Shown here: piece after piece, positions 1 through 4,721 of the stretch
Layout: each line of letters opens with the position of its first letter
Position numbering within the stretch: the stretch's first letter is position 1
Origin: Chloroflexota bacterium
Lineage (GTDB): Bacteria; Chloroflexota; Limnocylindria; Limnocylindrales; CSP1-4
Direction of reading: 5' to 3'
NCBI GenBank assembly: GCA_005881055.1
Contig: VBHW01000122.1
Coordinates: 1-5,274, forward strand
DNA length: 5,274 bases
The notes under the pieces: generated by a model
What the model saw: only the letters and a program-made list of their open reading frames with translations
The model's database searches: none
Told to the model about the DNA's origin: nothing
Position numbers and translations under genes: made by a program

Positions 1-1068
1 ACGCTGATCAGCCTCTGGCTCACCACGCATGCGGACCGCATCGGGAGGCGGCGCGTCCTCGCGCTCGGGGCATTGCTCATGGCCGGCGCGGGGATCGCCT
101 TCACGGCGACGCGGGAGCCGTTCCTCCTGCTGCTCGCGGCGACCGTCGGCGTCATCTCGCCGTCGGGCAACGAGGTCGGGCCGTTCCTGGCCGTGGAGCA
201 GGCCTCGCTCACGCAGGCGATCCCGACGGGCCAACGGACGCACGTCTTCGCCTGGTACAACCTCGTCGGGTCAGTGGCGACCGCGTTCGGGGCCCTGTCA
301 GCCGGAGGCATCGCCCAGGTGCTCCAGGCGTCCGGGGCGACGCCCGTCGTCAGCTACCGGGCGATCGTTGTCGGCTATGCCGCGATCGGGCTCCTGCTCG
401 CCGCGACGTTCACGCGACTGAGTCCGACCGTGGAGGTCGCACGATCGGACGCCACGGCGCCCCAGACGCGGCTCGGGCTCCACCGATCACGCCGTGTCGT
501 CCTGCGGCTGTCGGCGCTGTTCAGCCTCGACGCGTTCGCCGGCGGGCTCATCACCCAGAGCCTCGTCGCGTACTGGTTCCACCTCCGCTGGGGCGTCGAG
601 CCGGCCGTGCTCGGGGCGATCTTCTTCGGCGCGAACATCCTCGCGGCGATCAGCGCGCTGTCTGCGGCCCGCCTCGCCGCCCGCTTTGGGCTCATCAACA
701 CGATGGTGTTCACGCACCTGCCATCGAACGTCCTGCTCATCCTCGTCCCGCTCATGCCGTCGCTCCCGCTCGCGGTCGTCGTCCTGCTCGCGCGCTTCAG
801 CATCAGCCAGATGGACGTCCCGACTCGCCAGAGCTACACGATGTCCGTCGTCGACCCGGACGAACGCTCGGCCGCTGCGGGCGTGACCGGCATCGCCCGG
901 ACGACGGGAGCGGCGGTGTCGCCGATCATCGCCGCCCCGCTCCTGGGGTCAGCGCCCCTCGCCGCCGTGCCGTTCTACCTCGCGGGCGGCCTGAAGATCG
1001 TCTATGACCTCATCCTGTACCGGCTTTTCCGCTCGGCACCCACGCCGGAAGAGGCTGCGCGGGGCTGA
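1..1068 (+). CDS. MFS family transporter, 5'-truncated by the window edge
   Basis: This is an inner-membrane permease of the major facilitator superfamily; its substrate cannot be told from the sequence. The frame is open from base 1, giving 355 residues without a start, so transmembrane helix 1 and part of helix 2 lie outside the window. Window residues 8-20 (TTHADRIGRRRVL) match the MFS motif A loop between helices 2 and 3. Several hydrophobic helices follow, then a charged central stretch around residues 140-165, then the C-terminal helix bundle. The C-terminal half carries the strings THLPSN (residues 238-243) and SQMDVPTRQSY (residues 269-279), which I recall from an uncharacterised MFS subgroup in bacteria and archaea. 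The gene ends at TGA and faces dedA across 32 bases. The MFS call is secure; drug efflux or metabolite export would be a guess. Confidence 0.9.
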   Translation, partial: TLISLWLTTHADRIGRRRVLALGALLMAGAGIAFTATREPFLLLLAATVGVISPSGNEVGPFLAVEQASLTQAIPTGQRTHVFAWYNLVGSVATAFGALSAGGIAQVLQASGATPVVSYRAIVVGYAAIGLLLAATFTRLSPTVEVARSDATAPQTRLGLHRSRRVVLRLSALFSLDAFAGGLITQSLVAYWFHLRWGVEPAVLGAIFFGANILAAISALSAARLAARFGLINTMVFTHLPSNVLLILVPLMPSLPLAVVVLLARFSISQMDVPTRQSYTMSVVDPDERSAAAGVTGIARTTGAAVSPIIAAPLLGSAPLAAVPFYLAGGLKIVYDLILYRLFRSAPTPEEAARG

Positions 1069-1101
1069 ACCGGGTGCCCGCGTGAGCACGCCGCAGCCGG
1101 T
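1069..1101. terminator. Possible weak bidirectional hairpin between convergent genes
   Basis: The short convergent gap holds an outer inverted repeat, ACCGG (1069-1073) against CCGGT (1097-1101), and an inner GCGT-GAGC-ACGC hairpin (1080-1091). Position between two converging genes suits a shared terminator. The stems are short and there is no T-run on either side, so the assignment is weak. Confidence 0.25.
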
Positions 1102-1766
1102 CAGGCGCGGCGCCAGCCTGGATGGCCGAGGCGCCACCAGACGAACAACAGCACGGCCGCGACGACGGCGATGACGATCGCGAGGTCGAACGGCTGGAGC
1201 AGGTGGCGGATGTCCTCCCAGTGCGCGCCGAGCTGGACGCCGGCGTAGACCAGGGCGGTCGACCACAGGAAGGCTCCGGCCGTGGAGTACGCCACGAATC
1301 GGCCGAGCGGCATGCGTGCGACGCCGGCCGGGAAGCTGATGAACGTCCGGACGACGGGCAGGAGACGGCTCACGAACGCCGTCGCGGATCCGTACCGATC
1401 GAAGAACCGTTCGGCGAGATCGAGGTCGTGGTGGCGGATGAGGAGGTAGCGGCCCCAGCGCTCGAGGAACGGCCGGCCGCCCCAGGCGCCGATCGCGTAC
1501 GCGATGAGCGACCCGGTCGTGTTGCCGATCGTCCCGACGACGACGACCGCCCAGAAGGACCACGGGCCGTGGGTGAGCGGCTCGAGCTTCGCCGGGTCGG
1601 AGACGAGGAATCCCGCGTACGGGAGGATGAGCTCGGACGGCAGCGGGATCATCGCGGACTCGATCGTCATCGCGATGAAGACCCCGAGGTAGCCCACCGC
1701 GCCGTACAGCCCGTTGAGGAACGGGATGACGATCTGGTCGATGAACGCGAGCACGGCCGGCAGCAT
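1101..1766 (-). CDS. DedA family membrane protein (SNARE-associated/VTT domain)
   Basis: This is a polytopic inner-membrane protein of the DedA superfamily, 221 residues, close to the usual length. Members act as proton-dependent transporters, and several have been shown to recycle undecaprenyl phosphate or phospholipid across the membrane; which applies here is unknown. The N-terminal re-entrant region has an acidic residue followed by a proline-rich turn (E36, then PLPSE at 41-45). The hallmark second re-entrant motif follows (SRLLPVVRTF, residues 133-142), with R134 and R140 spaced six apart like the functional R130 and R136 of E. coli YqjA, then FPAG at 145-148. Membrane segments lie near residues 20-35, 70-93, 157-180 and 194-211. 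The ATG gives the full family N-terminus. No Shine-Dalgarno is close: the nearest AGGA is more than 20 bases upstream. The gene is divergent from hutH, with 31 bases between its ATG and the first GTG on the other strand. Confidence 0.93.
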   Translation of the reverse strand: MLPAVLAFIDQIVIPFLNGLYGAVGYLGVFIAMTIESAMIPLPSELILPYAGFLVSDPAKLEPLTHGPWSFWAVVVVGTIGNTTGSLIAYAIGAWGGRPFLERWGRYLLIRHHDLDLAERFFDRYGSATAFVSRLLPVVRTFISFPAGVARMPLGRFVAYSTAGAFLWSTALVYAGVQLGAHWEDIRHLLQPFDLAIVIAVVAAVLLFVWWRLGHPGWRRA

Positions 1767-1785
1767 ACCCGAGGGGTACGCGGGC

Positions 1786-1791
1786 TATCCT
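1786..1791 (+). promoter_or_regulatory. Putative -10 box (TATCCT) for hutH
   Basis: TATCCT fits the TANNNT -10 pattern of leaderless genes. Counting its last base as -7 puts +1 at 1798, exactly the G of the first GTG in the duplicated start region. There is no convincing -35 hexamer at 17-18 bp. It lies in the short divergent gap shared with dedA. The assignment is inferred from pattern and spacing only. Confidence 0.5.
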
Positions 1792-1792
1792 G

Positions 1793-1820
1793 CCCCGGTG
1801 AGCGAGCCCCGGTGAGCGAG
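1793..1820 (+). repeat. Exact 14-bp tandem duplication spanning the hutH start
   Basis: The unit CCCCGGTGAGCGAG occurs twice back to back (1793-1806 and 1807-1820). Period-14 identity extends one base upstream and two bases downstream (1792-1822). Each copy contains a GTG start codon followed by the codons for Ser-Glu. Because 14 is not a multiple of three, the two GTGs are in different frames; only the second (1812) opens into HutH. Confidence 0.95.
1798..1815 (+). CDS. Possible five-codon leader mini-ORF (MSEPR) ahead of hutH
   Basis: Starting at the first GTG, the reading frame encodes Met-Ser-Glu-Pro-Arg and then stops at TGA (1813-1815). That stop overlaps the hutH GTG as GTGA, a classic termination-reinitiation arrangement. 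The peptide repeats the first four residues of HutH (MSEP) because it arose from the 14-bp duplication. Its GTG coincides with the predicted transcription start, so it would be read as a leaderless start. It could be a regulatory leader, or an accidental by-product of the duplication that HutH translation must work around. No experimental support is visible. Confidence 0.35.
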   Translation: MSEPR

Positions 1821-3437
1821 CCGCAGTTCCGGCCGGATCGGCCCGCGGCCGCGGAGACAGGCGGCGCGATCGTCCTGACCGGCGCCGGGCTCACGATCGC
1901 CGAGGTCGAGTCCGTCGCGCGGAGCGGCGCGCGCGCGACGCTCGACGTGGCAGCGCGGGCGCGCATGCAAGAGGCCCGCGAGGTCATCGAGCGCCTCGTC
2001 GCGGAAGGCGCGGTCGTCTACGGAGTCACGACAGGGTTCGGGGACCTGGCGAGCACGACCATCGAGCCGGCGGAGAGCGGTCGGCTCCAGGAGAACCTCC
2101 TCATGAGCCACGCCGCCGGCGTCGGTCCGGCGTTCCCGCGCGAGGTCGTCCGCGCGATGCTCGTGCTCCGCGCGAACACGCTCGCCCTCGGTCACTCCGG
2201 GTGCCGGCCCGCCGTCGTCGACCGCCTCCTCGCGTTCCTCGATGCCGGCATCCACCCGATCGTGCCGGAGCAGGGCTCCGTGGGCGCTTCCGGCGACCTG
2301 GCTCCCCTCGCGCACCTCGCGCTGCCGATCATCGGCCGCGGCGAGGTCGAGTTCGGGGGGCAGCGGCTGCCGGCGCTCATCGCCCTCAAGGAAGCGGGCA
2401 TCGAGCCCCTCGTCCTCGAGGCGAAGGAGGGCCTCGCGCTCCTCAACGGGACCCAGATGATGAGCGCGGTCGGGGCCCTCGTCCTGGCCGACGCGCTCCG
2501 GCTCGCGCGGACGGCGAGCGTCGCGGCGGCGATGAGCGTGGAGGCGTTGCTCGGCACGGACGTGGCGTTCGCCGCGCCGTACCAGCTGGCCCGTCCGCAT
2601 CCCGGCCAGGTCGCGGTGGCCGGAGAGCTCCGCCACCTCCTGCGCGACTCGACGCTCCAGGCGAGCCACCACGGCGCGAGCCACAAGGTCCAGGATCCGT
2701 ACTCGTTGCGCTGCGTCCCACAGGTGCACGGCGCGGTGCGCGACGCCCTCGACCACCTCCATCGGGTGCTCGACATCGAGCTCAACTCCGCGACGGACAA
2801 CCCCCTCGTGTTCCCGGGTGGTGTCGTGGATCCCGGCACGGTCGCGACCGGTGGCGGCCTCGTCATCAGCGGCGGCAACTTCCACGGCGAGCCGGTGGCG
2901 CTCGCCCTCGACTTCGCGAAGATCGCGATCGCCGAGCTGGGGTCGATCTCGGAGAGGCGGGTCGCGCTCCTCGTCGACGCCCGGCTCAACGGCGGCCTGC
3001 CGGCCTTCCTCACCGAGCATCCCGGGACGAATTCGGGCTTGATGATCCTCCAGTACACGGCCGCGGCCCTCGCCTCGGAGAACAAGGTGCTCGTCCATCC
3101 CGCGTCGGCGGACACGATCCCGACGTCGGCGAACCAGGAGGACCACGTGTCGATGGGCTCGATCGCCGCGCGCCACGCCCGCGCTGTGCTCGAGAACGTC
3201 GAGCGGATCGTCGCGATCGAGCTGCTGACGGCCGCCCAGGCCCTCGACTTCCGTCTCGGGCTCGTGCCGGGCGCCGCGCCCGGGGCGGGAGTCCGCGACG
3301 CCCATGCGCGGGTCCGCCGGGTGGTCACCCACCTCGATGGGGACCGCGAGCCGGCGATGGACCTCGCCGCCGCATTCGCGCTCGTCCATGACGGAGCGCT
3401 CGTCGACCTCGCACAGCCGTCGACCGGCCCGTCCTAG
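1812..3437 (+). CDS. hutH: Histidine ammonia-lyase (histidase)
   Basis: This cytosolic MIO-dependent enzyme converts L-histidine to trans-urocanate and ammonia, the first step of histidine catabolism. From the GTG at 1812 it is 541 residues, somewhat longer than the usual ~510. The self-forming MIO triad is A159-S160-G161 within GSVGASGDL. The catalytic tyrosine is Y70 (YGVTTGFG), with N212 (LLNGTQ), Y297 and R300 (DPYSLR) and F357 (GGNFHG). These correspond at a constant offset of 17, up to R300, to the P. putida residues Y53, ASG142-144, N195, Y280 and R283. H100 in the SH pair, equivalent to His83, and E443 in NQEDH point to histidine rather than Tyr or Phe as substrate. The frame stays open upstream to 1122, but that part is antisense to dedA and is not real. 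No Shine-Dalgarno precedes the GTG. The next gene starts 9 bases after the stop, and no other hut gene is visible. Confidence 0.95.
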   Translation: MSEPQFRPDRPAAAETGGAIVLTGAGLTIAEVESVARSGARATLDVAARARMQEAREVIERLVAEGAVVYGVTTGFGDLASTTIEPAESGRLQENLLMSHAAGVGPAFPREVVRAMLVLRANTLALGHSGCRPAVVDRLLAFLDAGIHPIVPEQGSVGASGDLAPLAHLALPIIGRGEVEFGGQRLPALIALKEAGIEPLVLEAKEGLALLNGTQMMSAVGALVLADALRLARTASVAAAMSVEALLGTDVAFAAPYQLARPHPGQVAVAGELRHLLRDSTLQASHHGASHKVQDPYSLRCVPQVHGAVRDALDHLHRVLDIELNSATDNPLVFPGGVVDPGTVATGGGLVISGGNFHGEPVALALDFAKIAIAELGSISERRVALLVDARLNGGLPAFLTEHPGTNSGLMILQYTAAALASENKVLVHPASADTIPTSANQEDHVSMGSIAARHARAVLENVERIVAIELLTAAQALDFRLGLVPGAAPGAGVRDAHARVRRVVTHLDGDREPAMDLAAAFALVHDGALVDLAQPSTGPS

Positions 3438-3440
3438 AAT
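3435..3440 (+). promoter_or_regulatory. -10 box (TAGAAT) for leaderless GNAT gene, overlapping hutH stop
   Basis: TAGAAT matches five of six bases of the TATAAT consensus and fits TANNNT. Its TAG is the hutH stop codon. With its last base as -7, +1 falls on base 3447, the A of the next gene's ATG, so that transcript would be leaderless. No good -35 hexamer is seen. Confidence 0.55.
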
Positions 3441-3446
3441 CTTTGC

Positions 3447-4217
3447 ATGGCGACCGTCCGCATCGTCGACGTCGAGGACGAGGCGTCGTTCAGGCTCGTA
3501 CCGCCGTGCGCGAACCCCGCATTCGATCATCGGACGTGCGACTACTGGGAGGACGCCGAGCGCGGCTCGAAGCGCGCGAAGGCACAGGGCTCGCCGGCGG
3601 ACGCTGCCGCAGGCCCCGGGTCGGCATCGCCGGCCCGCCCCGCGAACCCGTTCGGTGAACCGAGCGGCGACGCGGCCTTCAACCCGTTCGCTCCGACGTC
3701 GGGCGGCCAAGCGGTCAACCCGTTTGCCTCGGCCGATGACGCGCTCGCCGACAACCCGTTCGCCCCGGCCCGTCCGCAGCGGCCGACGCTGGCGCCCGAC
3801 GCACCGCGCAAGCTGGCCCTCCTCGCCCGCGGGCGGAGCGTCTTCGGCAGCTACGCGAAGGTCCTCCTCGTCGACGACGAGCCGGTGGCGTACACGCAGT
3901 TCGGACCGCTGTCCGCCTACCCGCGGGCCGCCCGCGTCCGCGAGCTCTATCGGCAGCTGCCCGATGCGCCCCTGCCGGCCGTCATCACCTGCATCGCGAC
4001 GACCGCGGCGGCACGCCATGAGGGTCGAGCGGGGACCCTCGTCGAGGCGGTCTGCGACGACCTGGCGGAGCGAGGGTTCGCCGCCGTCGAGGTCTATCCC
4101 GAGGCGTCGTCGGACCCGGATTCCACGAGTGCGGCCACCCCGGCCTTCTGGCGCGCTGTCGGGTTCAGCCTCGCCGTCGACGACGACCGCTTCCCGGTCC
4201 TCCGCCGCGAGCTCTGA
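3447..4217 (+). CDS. GNAT-type N-acetyltransferase with internal NPF repeat tract
   Basis: This is a predicted acetyl-CoA-dependent acyltransferase of 256 residues with no identified substrate. The N-terminal part has two cysteines in a CANPAF...CDYWED context (C21, C31, motif CDYWE at 31-35), resembling the CxYWE-type start of one GNAT subgroup. Residues 40-121 are low-complexity, rich in Pro, Ala, Gly and Ser, with four NPF repeats. The GNAT core follows. A beta-strand/turn segment (KVLLVDDEPVAYTQFG, 138-153) leads to VITCIATT (179-186), then the acetyl-CoA pyrophosphate loop R190-H-E-G193-R-A195, fitting R/QxxGxG/A. A helix, the strand AAVEVYPE (212-219) and the C-terminal FWRAVGFSL (234-242) complete it. 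The ATG coincides with the start predicted from TAGAAT, and there is no Shine-Dalgarno. It may also be read through from hutH, 9 bases upstream. The fold is fairly secure; the function and the repeat tract's role are unknown. Confidence 0.82.
   Translation: MATVRIVDVEDEASFRLVPPCANPAFDHRTCDYWEDAERGSKRAKAQGSPADAAAGPGSASPARPANPFGEPSGDAAFNPFAPTSGGQAVNPFASADDALADNPFAPARPQRPTLAPDAPRKLALLARGRSVFGSYAKVLLVDDEPVAYTQFGPLSAYPRAARVRELYRQLPDAPLPAVITCIATTAAARHEGRAGTLVEAVCDDLAERGFAAVEVYPEASSDPDSTSAATPAFWRAVGFSLAVDDDRFPVLRREL
3645..3788 (+). repeat. Four 12-residue tandem repeats beginning Asn-Pro-Phe
   Basis: NPF occurs at residues 67, 79, 91 and 103 of the GNAT protein, an exact period of 12 residues (36 bp). 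The units are NPFGEPSGDAAF, NPFAPTSGGQAV, NPFASADDALAD and NPFAPARPQRPT. At DNA level only the codons for NPF (AACCCGTTC, once AACCCGTTT) are nearly constant, while the remaining nine codons diverge freely. The tract sits between the CDYWE segment and the acetyltransferase core. Confidence 0.9.
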
Positions 4218-4218
4218 G

Positions 4219-4245
4219 GCACGCGCGGTCGGGCAGGGTGCGTGC
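4219..4245 (+). terminator. GC-rich hairpin after the GNAT gene, weak terminator candidate
   Basis: GCACGC (4219-4224) and GCGTGC (4240-4245) form a perfect 6-bp stem around a 15-base loop, starting two bases after the GNAT stop codon. There is no following T-run. It lies just before the VOC promoter element, so a partial terminator is plausible but not certain. Confidence 0.3.
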
Positions 4246-4250
4246 TCGGC

Positions 4251-4259
4251 TGGTAAGGT
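4251..4259 (+). promoter_or_regulatory. Extended -10 element (TGGTAAGGT) for the VOC gene
   Basis: A TGn motif (4251-4253) directly precedes TAAGGT (4254-4259), a TANNNT hexamer, in the only sizeable plus-strand gap. The predicted start near 4266 leaves a leader of about 33 bases containing the Shine-Dalgarno. No clear -35 is present, which extended -10 promoters tolerate. Confidence 0.45.
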
Positions 4260-4283
4260 CCGCCCTGCGGCGAGCAGGCACAC

Positions 4284-4292
4284 GGAGGGAGG
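4284..4292 (+). promoter_or_regulatory. Shine-Dalgarno GGAGGGAGG of the VOC gene
   Basis: A strong purine-rich ribosome site ends six bases before the ATG at 4299 and fixes that start. It is the only textbook Shine-Dalgarno in the window, in contrast with hutH and the GNAT gene. Confidence 0.85.
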
Positions 4293-4298
4293 TTCCGG

Positions 4299-4721
4299 AT
4301 GGCGTCGATCCAGGCGCTCGGCAGCGTGTCGAAAGTCCGCGGGGCCCTCATCTTCGTCGAGGACATCGAGAGCGAGCTCCGCTTCTACCGCGACGTGATT
4401 GGCCTGCGCCTGCTCTACCGGACACCGAAGTTCGTGCGCTTCGACGCTACCCAGGGCACGAGCCTCGCCCTCATCGCGGGCGGGGTCGCCAGCACCGAGC
4501 CGAAGGACTTCCGGAGCGGCGGGGTCGTCCCGGAGGTCATCGTCGACAACCTCGAGCTGGCGATGCGTCGCCTGACGTCGGCCGCGGTGCGCCATGAGGA
4601 CGTGGTCCGGACGGCCTGGGGCCAGTTCTGCTTCTTCTGGGACCCGGAGGGCAACCCGCTCCAGTTCTACGAGTCGGCCTTCGTCCGCCCAGACGCCTAT
4701 CCGGAGCGGATCTCCGGCTAG
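4299..4721 (+). CDS. VOC family protein (glyoxalase/bleomycin-resistance fold)
   Basis: This is a small cytosolic protein of 140 residues with two beta-alpha-beta-beta-beta modules. The first module shows the typical strand-helix start (ALIFVED at 16-22, then FYRDVIGLRL at 29-38). The second has PEVIVDNLELAMRRL (78-92) and ends in the signature FWDPEGNPLQFYE (113-125). E125 occupies the usual last metal-ligand position. The other three ligand positions appear to be non-coordinating: G15, a residue in the SLALIAG strand (55-61), and V77. It may therefore be a ligand-binding or non-metal member rather than a classical metalloenzyme; the alignment is by eye. The substrate is unknown. It has its own promoter-like element and strong Shine-Dalgarno, and its stop codon overlaps the GTG of the next gene by one base. 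Confidence 0.88.
   Translation: MASIQALGSVSKVRGALIFVEDIESELRFYRDVIGLRLLYRTPKFVRFDATQGTSLALIAGGVASTEPKDFRSGGVVPEVIVDNLELAMRRLTSAAVRHEDVVRTAWGQFCFFWDPEGNPLQFYESAFVRPDAYPERISG
4701..4717 (+). promoter_or_regulatory. Hairpin enclosing the putative ribosome site of the downstream gene
   Basis: CCGGAG (4701-4706) pairs perfectly with CTCCGG (4712-4717) around a five-base loop, just before the VOC stop codon. The only Shine-Dalgarno-like GGAG for the next gene (4703-4706) is inside the stem. Ribosomes finishing the VOC gene would open it, which would enforce translational coupling. The repeat is seen directly; the regulatory role is inference. Confidence 0.35.

Noticed and set aside
1122..1811. Upstream extension of the hutH frame by 230 codons
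   Set aside because: It is antisense to the well-supported dedA gene, and its translation is charged, low-complexity sequence. HutH homology begins after the GTG at 1812.
2201..3391. Alternative plus-strand frame of 396 codons within hutH
   Set aside because: Its Arg/Pro/Gly-rich translation is a shadow of hutH in another frame, while hutH carries all the catalytic motifs.
1812..3437. Assignment as tyrosine or phenylalanine ammonia-lyase
   Set aside because: The SH pair at residues 99-100 and Glu in NQEDH are the histidase pattern rather than that of the aromatic lyases.
3645..3761. AACccGTT inverted repeats every 36 bp as an operator array
   Set aside because: The half-palindrome is a by-product of the Asn-Pro-Phe codons; flanking bases are not conserved, so a protein-level repeat explains it better.
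3304..4398. Plus-strand frame of 364 codons across the GNAT gene
   Set aside because: Ser/Arg-rich shadow frame overlapping three better supported genes, with no recognisable domain.
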